NCBI GenBank assembly: GCA_963786975.1
Contig: CAWBBE010000005.1
Span: 310,001 to 374,000, forward strand
Direction: 5' to 3'
Source: Palsa-506 sp963786975
GTDB lineage: Bacteria; Actinomycetota; Actinomycetes; Streptosporangiales; Streptosporangiaceae
Length of the DNA: 64,000 nucleotides
Part shown: one piece after another, positions 24,623 through 33,082 of the stretch
Position numbering within the stretch: the first letter of the stretch is position 1
Layout: each line of letters opens with the position of its first letter
Notes under the pieces: generated by a model
Told to the model about the DNA's origin: nothing
The model's input: only the letters and a program-made list of their open reading frames with translations
Database searches by the model: none
Position numbers and translations under genes: made by a program

Positions 24623-25346
24623 CCTGAGCTCCGTTCGTCCCGGCCGGCTCGGCTTCCGGTTGCTCGATCAGGTGCCCGTCCCGGATAGTGATCCGCCGCT
24701 CCGCGCGCTCGGCGACCGCGGGGTTGTGGGTGATCACCAGCAGCGTCGCCCCTTCCTGGTGCAGGCCGCTGAGCAGGTCGGAGAGCTCGCTGGTGGTAGC
24801 CGTGTCCAGGTTGCCGGTGGGCTCGTCGCAGAGCAGCAGCGACGGGTGGTTCACCAGCGCGCGGGCGATCGCGACCCGCTGCCGTTCGCCGCCGGACAGC
24901 GCCGTGGGCAGCGAATCGGCCCGGTGGTCCAGGCCGACCTGGGCGAGCGCCGCCATCGCGGCGTCGAACCGGCTGCGTCGCGGTATGTCGGCGTAGATCT
25001 GCGCGAGCATCACGTTCTCCACGGCGGTCCGGTGCGGCAGCAGGTGGAAGGACTGGAAGACGAAGCCGATCCGGTGCGCTCGCACGGCGGCGCGGCGGCG
25101 TTCCGATGACGCGCCCACGTCCAGGCCGTCGATCTCGATCGTGCCCTCGGTCGGCCGGTCCAGCAGGCCGATCAGGTTGAGCAGGGTCGACTTCCCGGAG
25201 CCGGACGGGCCGGTGATGGCCACGTGCTCACCGCGCCTGATCACGAGGTTCATCGGCTTGAGCGCGCGGACCGGCGGCGGCCCCGGGTAAGTGTAGGCGA
25301 GCTCGGACAGCTGGATGACCGGCGCTTCCCCGGTGCCGGCGGTCAC
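24603..25346 (-). CDS. ABC transporter ATP-binding protein (MacB/LolD type)
   Basis: 247 residues, start at 25346. Walker A GPSGSGKST (about residue 41), Q-loop FVFQSFHLLPHRTAVENVML (about 95), signature LSGGERQRVAIARA (about 146), Walker B SLLLCDEPTGNLD (about 164) and switch ITHNP (about 204) are all intact. The LLPHRTAVENVML and NLDTATTSEL blocks are characteristic of the MacB/LolD/FtsE group that works with FtsX-domain permeases. It begins 7 bases after the adaptor gene and overlaps the permease, so all three are translated from one mRNA. Confidence 0.92.
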   Translation of the reverse strand: MTAGTGEAPVIQLSELAYTYPGPPPVRALKPMNLVIRRGEHVAITGPSGSGKSTLLNLIGLLDRPTEGTIEIDGLDVGASSERRRAAVRAHRIGFVFQSFHLLPHRTAVENVMLAQIYADIPRRSRFDAAMAALAQVGLDHRADSLPTALSGGERQRVAIARALVNHPSLLLCDEPTGNLDTATTSELSDLLSGLHQEGATLLVITHNPAVAERAERRITIRDGHLIEQPEAEPAGTNGAQGAGGIE

Positions 25347-25353
25347 TGGCGGC

Positions 25354-26592
25354 TCACCGGAGCGATTTCAGGTTCTGGGCGTAGTTCGTGCCGATGGCCA
25401 CCCGGTCGCCCGCGGTCAGCGTGCCGCCGTCGATCGGCGACACCCCGACCAGGCCGTTGCCGGTGACCCCGACGCGTATCGGTACCTGCACGTCGGACCG
25501 GGCTCCGGTCATCTTGGTCACGTACAGCCGGCCGTCGGCGCGGGCGAAGACGGCCGCCTCGGGCACCGCGAGCACCGGCCCGGTGCTGCGCGCCGAGGTA
25601 ATGGTGAGCGCGACGTCCTGGCCGATCATCGACCTGGGCAGCGGCCGGCTCGGGTGGATCCGCATCGGCAGGTACAGGCCGCCGGAGATGCTGTGCTTGG
25701 TCTTCGTCCGCTGCCCGACTGACCTGATGTGACCGTGCCGGGTGGCGTTCGTCGCCGGATCTGTGATCGTCACGGCCATCCCCGGGCGGACCAGCGCCGC
25801 GTCGCTGGGGCTGAGCTGGCCCGCGACGGCCGGATTGCCCATGGACAGGGTCACCAGCGACCCGGTCGCCTCGGTCCCGACCGGCCCGGCGACCTTGACC
25901 ACGCGGGCCGGGAGCCGGGGCACGAACATGATCTCGGACAGCGGGACCATCGGCTCGCTGGCCGCCTTGTGGCCGGCCTTGCCGGTTCTGGCGGCGACGG
26001 GCGCCGTCGGCACCGAGTACCCGAGCGCGGTGTAGTAGGCGGTGACCGCCGCGGCGGTACCGGGGCCGAATACGCCGCCCGTGTCGCCGCCGACCGAGTA
26101 GCCCAGGGACTCCAGGCCCAGCTGGAGCTGGGAAACGTCGGTGCCGGAGTCACCCGGCACCAGATTCCGATAAGCCGGGCTGCTGCCCTGGAACACGAAC
26201 AGCGGCCGGCCGGCCACCTCCACGATCACGTCGCCGGCCGCGACCGGGCTGCCGGCCCTGAGGAAGACCTTCGTCACGACCGACAGCTCGCCGTTCCCCC
26301 CGCCGCTGTTCGCCCCGGACAGCTGCGCGACCTCGGGCGGCGGCTTGACGACTCCCTGGGCCAGCACCGTGCCGGTGATCACCTGGTGGGTCACCGGCAC
26401 GGTCAGCAGAGTCTGGGCCGGCGGGGCGGTCTGCGCGGCGAGCTGGGCGGGCGACTTGAGGGTGGTCGCGAAGAGCAGGCCGCCGACCGAGGCGGCGACC
26501 GCCAGCGCGACGACGCCGATCATGATTAACCTGCGGCGGCGCAGCCGCCGCGAACCGGCCTGGCCGGATTCCAGCACGGCGATGGCCCTCAC
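25354..26592 (-). CDS. Membrane-anchored adaptor with peptidoglycan-binding domain
   Basis: 412 residues, GTG 26592. A basic N-terminus (RRLRRRRLIM) leads into one transmembrane helix (about residues 23-43). An HlyD-like split region follows (VPVTHQVITGTVLAQGVV and, later, PAVAGQLSPSDAALVRPGMAV). Between them lies a peptidoglycan-binding domain, PGDSGTDVSQLQLGLESLGY to FGPGTAAAVTAYYTALGY (about 145-190). This is the usual partner of actinobacterial MacB-like exporters: it links the membrane pump to the cell wall. The substrate is unknown; antimicrobial peptides or antibiotics are the usual guess for such loci. Confidence 0.82.
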   Translation of the reverse strand: MRAIAVLESGQAGSRRLRRRRLIMIGVVALAVAASVGGLLFATTLKSPAQLAAQTAPPAQTLLTVPVTHQVITGTVLAQGVVKPPPEVAQLSGANSGGGNGELSVVTKVFLRAGSPVAAGDVIVEVAGRPLFVFQGSSPAYRNLVPGDSGTDVSQLQLGLESLGYSVGGDTGGVFGPGTAAAVTAYYTALGYSVPTAPVAARTGKAGHKAASEPMVPLSEIMFVPRLPARVVKVAGPVGTEATGSLVTLSMGNPAVAGQLSPSDAALVRPGMAVTITDPATNATRHGHIRSVGQRTKTKHSISGGLYLPMRIHPSRPLPRSMIGQDVALTITSARSTGPVLAVPEAAVFARADGRLYVTKMTGARSDVQVPIRVGVTGNGLVGVSPIDGGTLTAGDRVAIGTNYAQNLKSLR

Positions 26593-26687
26593 TCGGGGTT
26601 CTCGGCAATGATGCGGCCGCGGCGGCGGCGGGACGGCGGGCCGGTCTCGGTCTCGGTCCCGGGCCTGCCGCTGGTGCCGTCGATCAT
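26589..26687 (-). CDS. 32-residue upstream ORF of the exporter operon
   Basis: ATG 26687 is preceded at seven bases by AAGGA. The frame encodes MIDGTSGRPGTETETGPPSR, then a basic stretch (RRRRGRIIAENPE), and its TGA overlaps the GTG of the adaptor gene (GTGA). The 4-base overlap and its own ribosome binding site suggest translation coupled to the exporter genes, either as a leader peptide or as a small protein. No homology is recognisable. It could also be chance in GC-rich DNA. Confidence 0.35.
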   Translation of the reverse strand: MIDGTSGRPGTETETGPPSRRRRGRIIAENPE

Positions 26688-26941
26688 CGCACAGTCCTTA
26701 TGGTTTGGGCGGATAGCTGCGGCCCGGGAAACCGAGCCTAGCCGCACGGCCAGGTGAACGTCTGCTGCCGGGAACCGGCACAGCCCCACGGTCAGCGCGT
26801 TGGCTGCTGCCGGGAACCATCATCAGCGGCCGGTCTCAGGACTTCGCGCGGAATGCGTGTGAGTTCGGTGTGAATACCGGCGTCGGCCGGCCCGCTCAGC
26901 CGGTGCGGCTGCTGGGGCACAGCGGCGGTAAGTTCGCTGGA

Positions 26942-27706
26942 GTGAGCTTCGATGTGAGCGCCGACGCCTACCTGCGGTTCATGGGACGCTATTCCGAGCC
27001 GCTGGCGGTCCAGTTCGCCGGCCTGGCCGGGATCCGCGCCGGGCAGCGGGTGCTGGACGTCGGGTCCGGGCCGGGCGCGCTCACGGCCGAGCTGGTGCGG
27101 CGGGCCGGCCCGGGCGCGGTCAGCGCGGTGGAGCCGTCGGCCTCGTTCGCCGCCGCGGTCCGGGAACGGCTGCCCGGGGTGGACGTCCGGCCGTCGGCGG
27201 CCGAGCAGCTGCCGTTCCCGGACCGCAGCTTCGACGCGGCGATGGCGCAGCTGGTCGTTCATTTCATGGCCGATCCGGTGGCCGGCCTGCGGGAGATGGG
27301 CCGGGTCACCCGGCCCGGCGGGGTAGTCGCCGCCTGCGTGTGGGACCACGGCGGCGGCCGCGGGCCGCTGACCACGTTCTGGCGGGCGGCCCGCGAGCTG
27401 GACCCGGCCGCCCGCGACGAGTCGGATTCGGCCGGCGTCCGCGAAGGTGACCTGGCCCGGCTGTTCGCCCGCGCCGGGCTCGGGGACGCGCAGTCCGCCG
27501 CGCTGACCGTGCTGGTCCGGCACGCCGCCTTCGAGCAGTGGTGGGATCCGTTCACCCTCGGCGTCGGCCCGGCCGGCGGCTACCTCCGGTCGCTCGCCCC
27601 GGGCCGCCGCGCCGCGCTGCGCGAGCGCTGCCGGGAGCTGCTCCCGGCCGGCCCGATCGAGGTCAGCGCCACCGCCTGGGCCGCGACCGCCCGCCTCCCC
27701 GGCTGA
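26942..27706 (+). CDS. Class I SAM-dependent methyltransferase
   Basis: 254 residues from GTG 26942; upstream in-frame codons to 26870 are not protein-like. Rossmann-fold motif I is VLDVGSGPGALTAEL (about residue 37), with the acidic residue of motif II in VSAVEPS, motif III around FDAAMAQLVVHFMADP and the post-motif VTRPGGVVAACVWDH. This is the methyltransf_11/25 type acting on small molecules; the substrate cannot be read. It is divergent from the exporter operon across about 250 bp and convergent with the SDR gene on its right. Confidence 0.82.
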   Translation: MSFDVSADAYLRFMGRYSEPLAVQFAGLAGIRAGQRVLDVGSGPGALTAELVRRAGPGAVSAVEPSASFAAAVRERLPGVDVRPSAAEQLPFPDRSFDAAMAQLVVHFMADPVAGLREMGRVTRPGGVVAACVWDHGGGRGPLTTFWRAARELDPAARDESDSAGVREGDLARLFARAGLGDAQSAALTVLVRHAAFEQWWDPFTLGVGPAGGYLRSLAPGRRAALRERCRELLPAGPIEVSATAWAATARLPG

Positions 27707-27804
27707 CGTCAGCGTCACGGCCCGTACCGTTCACCGCCCTGACATCCCGATCTGCCAGGCCGGCGGCCCCAGCGCTCTCCGCGAGTCCCGCCAGGCCAAC
27801 GTGA

Positions 27805-27850
27805 TGAATGTGGCATCGGGCCCGTCAGAACGTGTTGAACGCCACATTCA
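27805..27850. terminator. Inverted repeat between convergent genes
   Basis: TGAATGTGGC (27805-27814) and GCCACATTCA (27841-27850) are perfect 10-bp arms around a 26-base spacer. A second small inverted pair (GTTGAA/TTCAAC) overlaps the right arm. The element sits between the ends of the methyltransferase and SDR genes, the place for a bidirectional terminator, although the long spacer would also suit a protein-binding site. Confidence 0.45.
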
Positions 27851-27901
27851 ACAGCATCGGCCTGGGCCGCGGACCGGGGCGGGGCGGGGCGGGGGTGGGG
27901 G

Positions 27902-28579
27902 TCAGACGGGGATGGCGGCGCCGGAGGTGAGGGCCGCGGCGTTGGAGGCGAGGAACAGGTAGGCCTGGGCGATGTCCGGGATCTTGGGCCAGGCGGCGTG
28001 GTCCGCGTCCGGCATCGCGGCCCGGTTCGCCGGGGTGTCGATGATGCTCGGCACGACGCAGTTCACCGTGATGCCGGTCCCGCTGGCCTCCTCGGCCGCC
28101 ATCGTGACCAGGTGCAGCACGCCCAGCTTGCTGACCGAGTACGCGAAACCGGAGCCCTTCGTGGCCAGCGCCGCGCGGCTGGCGGTGTGCACGATCCGGC
28201 CCGGCCCGGCCGGGGTCATCCGGCGCAGCGCGTGGCTGGTCACCAACGCGGCGCTGACCAGGTTCAGCTGCAGCTGGCTGGCCAGCTCGGCCGGGTCCAG
28301 CCCGGCCAGTGGCGCGTAGCCGGCGAACCCGCCGACCGTGTTGACCACCGCCCACGGCGGCGGCTCGGCGTCGAACAGCGCGCCGAGCGCCGCGTCGTCG
28401 AGCACGTCCACCGCCCGGTAAGCCACACCGTCCTGCGACCGCCCGGCGGCCGGCAGCGCCTGGTCGACGCCGGTCACGGCGGCCCCGGCCGCGGTGAACG
28501 CGGTGACCAGCCCGGCGCCGAGTGCGCCGGCCGCGCCGATCACGAACACGGTCCGGCCGGTGAAATCCGTATCCGGCAT
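27902..28579 (-). CDS. Short-chain dehydrogenase/reductase
   Basis: 225 residues from ATG 28579, with GGGAG six bases upstream. Classical SDR: cofactor motif TVFVIGAAGALGAGL (about residue 10), a variant of the NNAG strand (VVNTVGGFAGYAPL), catalytic Ser in VHTASRAALATKGSG and Tyr/Lys in FAYSVSKLGVLHL (about 150). ITVNCVVPSIIDTPANRAAM follows, as usual after the active site. NAD(P)(H)-dependent oxidation or reduction of an unknown alcohol or ketone. Single gene, convergent with the methyltransferase. Confidence 0.85.
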   Translation of the reverse strand: MPDTDFTGRTVFVIGAAGALGAGLVTAFTAAGAAVTGVDQALPAAGRSQDGVAYRAVDVLDDAALGALFDAEPPPWAVVNTVGGFAGYAPLAGLDPAELASQLQLNLVSAALVTSHALRRMTPAGPGRIVHTASRAALATKGSGFAYSVSKLGVLHLVTMAAEEASGTGITVNCVVPSIIDTPANRAAMPDADHAAWPKIPDIAQAYLFLASNAAALTSGAAIPV

Positions 28580-28780
28580 GGCGCAGCTCCCGGTGCCTCG
28601 AATCGGACCGCAACGGTATCGCACCGGGCCGGCGCCCGCCCACCCGGCGGGGAACCGGGGGCTACCATCGTCCGGTGACCTCCGGGCCGCAGGGTGCGCC
28701 AGCCGCAGCAGCAGGCCCGGCCGTCGTCCGGCAGAGCCGGGCGCAGCGCGACGGCCTGTTCGGCGCGCTGGTCGCGGTGT

Positions 28781-29657
28781 TCATCCTGGCGTTCGCGCGC
28801 GGATTCCCCGCGGCGCAGGCCGCCGGCGGCCGGATAATGCCCGTGGTCTTCCCGGGCCGGCTGGCTCCGGCCGCGGGGCGAGCGGCAGCGCCTCGGTGCG
28901 CAGGGTGCGCCGGTCGGTGACCAGCACGTGCCGGACGGCAGCGGCGTCCAGCCCGGCATCGGCCAGCCGGAGCTCGCGACCAGCACGGCGTCGTCGGTGA
29001 CCTGGTAGGCCAGGTCGAAGTAGGCGGCGACCTCGTCCGGGTCCTCGCCGTGCCCGCGCTCCCGCAGCCGGTCGGCCGGGACCATCGACCGGTCGTAGAA
29101 CGAGATCGCGTACAGCGTGTCCGGCGACAGCAGGATCGCGTTCAGGCTGCCGGTCGTGAAGCGCCGGGAGATGGCGGCGGTCGTGTCGGCGATCGCCGCC
29201 ACCATGTCCCCGTCGCGCGCCGCCAGCCGCCACATCAGGTGCAGGAAGTACCGCTCGCTGTCGGTGGTGCCGGCCAGCCGCCGCTCCCACTCCGGCGGCA
29301 GCATCTCGCCCAGCCGTTCCTGCGGGTGGATGGCGCCGTTGTGGGCGAACGTGTAGTCGCCGTACTGGAACGGGTGGGTGTTGACGTCGCTGACGGGCAG
29401 GCCCGGGGTGGCCCAGCGCAGGTGCAGCAGGCCGAGGTCGCCGAGCGGCTGCCAGGCGAGCTTGTCGTACTCCGGCTCGCTGCCGGCGCCGGGCGGGCGA
29501 CTTCCAGACCGCAGGCCTCGAGCCCGCGTACCAGGCCATTCCCCAGCCGTCCCCGTGCAGGTCGGACAGGCTGGTGAAGGCGCGGAAGCTCTCCGTCGCC
29601 CAGGAGTTCGGCGACGGACGCGGCATCGCGCGAGCAGTAGCCAAGCAGACGGCACAT
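28781..29657 (-). pseudogene. Class II glutamine amidotransferase (EgtC/YafJ-like), several frameshifts
   Basis: The N-terminus MCRLLGYCSRDAASVAELLG puts Cys2 as the N-terminal nucleophile of class II amidotransferases. Frame changes are then needed to read ESFRAFTSLSDLHGDGWGMA, next EYDKLAWQPLGDLGLLHLRW with THPFQYGDYTFAHNGAIHPQ and SERYFLHLMWRL, and finally AAVRHVLVTDRRTLRTEALP. All family landmarks are present in order over a normal length, with at least three indels. EgtC, a close relative, cleaves a gamma-glutamyl amide bond, which suits the glutamine-synthetase-like ligase across the divergent promoter. Last gene of the leftward unit, 14 bases after the SDR. Confidence 0.75.
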
Positions 29658-29671
29658 GAAGGATTACTCTC

Positions 29672-30478
29672 CTAAAGGGACTTGCCCATGCCGCCGCCGA
29701 CGTCAATCGACGCGCCGGCGATGTAGCTGGCCCGGTCGCTGGCCAGGAACGCGACCAGCCCGGCGACCTCATCGGAGCGCCCGAACCGGCCGAGCGGCAC
29801 CTCCGTCTTCGGCGAGCTGGCCGAAGAACTCGTCGGCCGGGCATCTCGGGGGCGCGCTTGCTGGTGGATGTTCTGCCATTGCGGGGTCTCGACGAAGCCG
29901 ATGTTCACGCTGTTGACGAGGATTCCCTCGGCCCCCAGCTCGATCGACAGCGCCTTGGACAGGCTCAGGCAGGACGCGCGGTTGACCGACGAGGCCAGGA
30001 AGGCCGGGTCCGGGTAGCGGGCGTACAGGGCGTTGATGTTGATGACCCGTGGCGCGGCGCTGCGACCGCAGGTGCGGCAGGGCGGCGCGGATGCAGCGGA
30101 TCTGGGAGAACAGCTTCACCTCGATGTCGTCGTGCCAGTCGTCGTCGGTCAGCGTGGCGAACCGGCCGGGCCGGGCCCCGCCGGCGTTGTTGACCAGGAT
30201 GTCGAGCCCGCCCAGCGCCGACGGCGGCGGCCGTCGACGAAGCGCAGTCGACCTGGCCCGGGGTCGGTCACGTCGCAGGGCAGCGCCAGCAGCGGCGGCC
30301 CGGCGCCGGTGGCGTAGCCTGCTCGCAGCTCGGCGGCCGCCTCCGCCAGCTCGTCGGCGTGCCGCGAGCAGATCGCGACGGCGGCGCCCTCGGCCAGCAG
30401 CTCGGCGGCGATGGCCTTGCCGAGGCCCTTGGAGCCGCCGGTGACGATCGCCCGGCGGCCGGTCAGCCCGAGTTCCAC
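29672..30478 (-). pseudogene. Short-chain dehydrogenase/reductase, several frameshifts
   Basis: Starts at GTG 30478, directly after the cupin stop, with GRRAIVTGGSKGLGKAIAAE and LLAEGAAVAICSRHADELAE. A frame change gives GGLDILVNNAGGARPGRFAT and DDWHDDIEVKLFSQIRCIRA; a further frame gives the C-terminus VPLGRFGRSDEVAGLVAFLA and ASYIAGASIDVGGGMGKSL. These are the glycine-rich loop, NNAG and C-terminal hallmarks of a classical FabG-like SDR of about 265 residues. The catalytic Ser/Tyr-Lys part around 29900-30050 is too scrambled to verify. Same operon as the aminotransferase; probably oxidises or reduces an intermediate. Confidence 0.75.
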
Positions 30479-31026
30479 CTAGTCCTCGCCGCGCTGCATC
30501 CGGTGCCTGCCCGTCCCCGGCCTGCTCCCCGCCGGGCGGTCCGGCGGCTGCGCCGGCGGCCTGCGCCTCGGCCAGCTTGAGCAGGCTGCTGCGCGGCGGC
30601 GCAGAACACGTCGACCTCCAGGCAGTGGGTGTCGGTGGTCCAGGCGCCGTGCGGCACCCAGGACGGGACGACCGCGACGTCGCCCTTGCGCATCGTCGCG
30701 CACGTCGCCGTCCAGGTCGAAGGTGAACTCCCCGTCGAGGACGATGACGATCTGCTCCTCCTCGTGCACGTGCCGCGGTGCCTGCGCGCCGGGCTCGAAG
30801 GTGACGAAGTTCGTCATCGCGCTGCTGGCCGAGCACCGGCCGGAAGCCGAGCCCGGGCAGGAACTCCACCGGGGTGCAGCGCGTCCACGTTGACGTACCG
30901 CCCGGCTCCCGCGGGCTCACCGCGGGCCTCGGTGGTGAAGTGGCTGGCGGCGTCGCCCGAGCGATCCGGCGGCCGCCTGCTCCGCGCGCGTCCTCAGGTC
31001 CTCCGTGCTCGCAGCGTCGGCTGCAT
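30479..31026 (-). pseudogene. Cupin-domain protein, several frameshifts
   Basis: ATG 31026 follows GGAGGGAAA. Pieces in changing frames are EDLRTRAEQAAAGSLG, HFTTEARGE, then TNFVTFEPGAQAPRHVHEEE and QIVIVLDGEFTFDLDGDVR, followed by MRKGDVAVVPSWVPHGAWTT. The metal-binding cupin motif 1 (PxHxHEEEQ...G) and motif 2 (PxxxPH) are intact. Restored length is about 180 residues, a small single-cupin protein that might be an isomerase, dioxygenase or sensor. It sits between the aminotransferase and SDR genes and its stop touches the SDR start. Confidence 0.68.
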
Positions 31027-32294
31027 TTTCCCTCCAGTGCGCTCTTGACCACGTCGCCGATCCGGCGGATGCCCTCGTCGATGAGGTCGTCGGCGACCCG
31101 GCTGTACGCGAGCCGGATCTGGGTGGCCCCGACTCCCGCGTCGGCCAGGTAGAACGGCCGTCCGGGCACGTAGGCGACCTTCTCGCGCCCGGGCCGCGGC
31201 CGACAGCGCCACCGTGTCGACGCCGGCCGGGCAGGTGAGCCAGACGTAGAAGCCGCCTGCCGGCGTCGTCCAGGTCGTGCCGTCCGGCATGTGCACGGCC
31301 AGCGCCTCGTCCAGTCAGCGCGCGCTCGCCGCTCGTACAGCGCCCGGGACCCGACGAGCTGGCGGTCCAGTCGACCGCTCCGGCCGTACTCCTCGAGCAT
31401 CCGCTGGCCGAGGGCGCCGGCGCACTGGTCGGAGTTCTGCTTGGCGATGACGAGCCGGCCGATGATCTCGGCTGGCCCGGCTGCCCAGCCCATCCGCACT
31501 CCGGGCGAGAAGATCTTGGAGAACGTGCCCGGCCTGCAGCACCACGTCGGGCGCCAGCGACCACAGGCTCGGCGGCGGGGCGGTCCGGGGCCGAAGCCAA
31601 GCTCGCGGTAGGCGACATCCTCCAGGATCAGGAAGCCGTAGCGGCGGGCCAGCGTCGACCAGTTCCTGGCGGCGGTCCGCCGCTCATCGACAGGCCGGTC
31701 GGGTTCTGGTAGTCCGGGATCGTGTAGACGATCTTCGGCCGCAGCCCGCCGGCCAGCAGGTCCGCGAGCACGTCGACGCGCATCCCGGCGTCGTCGACCG
31801 GTACGCCGCGCACGTCGGCCTCGTAGCCGCGGAACGCCATGAGCCCGCCGAGGTAGGTCGGCGCCTCCACCGACGACGACGTCGCCGGGGTCGAGGTAGC
31901 TCTTGGCGAGCAGCTCCATGCAGTCGATGCCGCCGCTGGTGATCATCAGCTCGCCCGCGCCGGGCGCCTGGCCTTCCGGCGCCGCCAGCCGCCCGGAGAC
32001 GTAGTCCCGGACGCTGGCCAGGCCCTCGGTCGCCGCGTACTGCAGCGCCACCCCCGGCTCGTCGGCGATCAGCCGCGCGGCGATGTCGGCGAGCACGACG
32101 GTCTGGAACGTGGCCGGATCCGGGAACCCGCCGGAGAACGTGATGACGTCGGTGGCGCCGGCCAGGGAGAGGATCGCGGTGATCTCGCGAGCCGCCCAGG
32201 GCGTGCGTGCGCCGCGCGAGCCGCTCGTCCCAGTCGCGGTGCCAGCGCCGCTTCTCTTCGCCTGATCAAGGCCCTGCTGCGTCACTGCGGTCAT
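31027..32294 (-). pseudogene. PLP-dependent class I aminotransferase (LysN/2-aminoadipate type), several frameshifts
   Basis: From ATG 32294: AREITAILSLAGATDVITFS and GGFPDPATFQTVVLADI, ALQYAATEGLASVRDYVSGR, LMITSGGIDCMELLAKSYLD. A frame change yields PTYLGGLMAFRGYEADVRGV and PKIVYTIPDYQNPTGLSMSG, then RYGFLILEDVAYRELGF, with the PLP-lysine region GTFSKIFSPGVRMGWAAGP, and a C-terminal KVAYVPGRPFYLADAGVGAT. This is the fold-type I subgroup of MocR-like and 2-aminoadipate aminotransferases without the DNA-binding domain. At least three indels; the exact stop is unclear and may overlap the cupin start. First gene of the leftward unit. Confidence 0.78.
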
Positions 32295-32336
32295 CGCCCG
32301 ACTCCGTCCTAGGCGGAAGTTGACCCTTGACAGCCG

Positions 32337-32381
32337 GATCTTACAATTGTAAGAATCCTCAGCTACGCACGATCTTACAAT
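32337..32381. promoter_or_regulatory. Palindromic operator of the Lrp-controlled divergent cluster
   Basis: TCTTACAATTGTAAGA at 32339-32354 is a perfect 16-bp palindrome. Its left half with flank, GATCTTACAAT (32337-32347), recurs exactly at 32371-32381, 34 bp away, about three helical turns. Both lie in the 151-bp gap between the divergent aminotransferase and Lrp/AsnC genes, in A/T-rich DNA. This is the layout expected for cooperative binding of an Lrp-family regulator that controls both operons. Confidence 0.75.
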
Positions 32382-32445
32382 CGACAATCACCGCTTATTC
32401 AGCATAGCCCACATCACTAGGTATCGACGATAGGTTACCTTCCAA

Positions 32446-33007
32446 ATGACAACCATCTCTGCGCCCCTCGCGAAGCTGGCCGAGGTCTCCTCGCCGTCGA
32501 GGCCCGCGGTCGAGGTGGACGACCTCGACCTGGCACTGCTGCGCGCGCTGGCCATGGACGCCCGGCAGTCGCAGCGGGCCCTGGCCAGGCAGATCGAGAT
32601 GTCGCCGCCCGCGGTCGCCGACCGGCTCGCCCGGCTGGAGCGCAGCGGCGTGATCCGCGGCTACCGGGCGGACATCGACTGGGCGGCGCTCGGCTTCCCG
32701 GTCGTGGTGTACCTCGCGGTGACCGCCGCGGCCGGGCATGGACCTGAGCGAGATCATCCGCGCGATCCGGGCGCTGCCGGAGGCCGAGGACATGAGCGTG
32801 GTCACCGGCAGCCTCGATCTGCTGGTCCGGCTGCGGGTCCGCGACCACACCCATCTGCGCCAGCTGCTGCTGGCCAAGATCTTCCAGATCAACGGCGTGC
32901 AGCGCACCGAGACGTTCCTGTCCCTCGCCGACGTCGAGCCGGACAATTTCGCCGTCGCCATGCTGGACGAGATGAGCCGCCGCCGGGACGATACCAGGAA
33001 GACCTGA
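32446..33007 (+). pseudogene. Lrp/AsnC family transcriptional regulator, one frameshift
   Basis: From ATG 32446 the N-terminal helix-turn-helix is clear: LDLALLRALAMDARQSQRAL, then ARQIEMSPPAVADRLARLER and SGVIRGYRADIDWAALGFPV. The frame has to shift by one base at the G run 32734-32736 to go on as MDLSEIIRAIRALPEAEDMS, VVTGSLDLLVRLRVRDHTHL and the end at 33007. The C-terminal part is the RAM ligand-binding domain. Restored length is about 186 residues, slightly long for the family because of the N-terminal tail. It most likely senses an amino acid or amine and controls the two flanking units through the palindrome at 32339. Confidence 0.82.
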
Positions 33008-33082
33008 CCGCCGCGCCGGATGCCGGAACAGCAGGCACCGGCGGGCGGCCACCGCGCACGAACCCTGATCGGAGGTCAGCCA

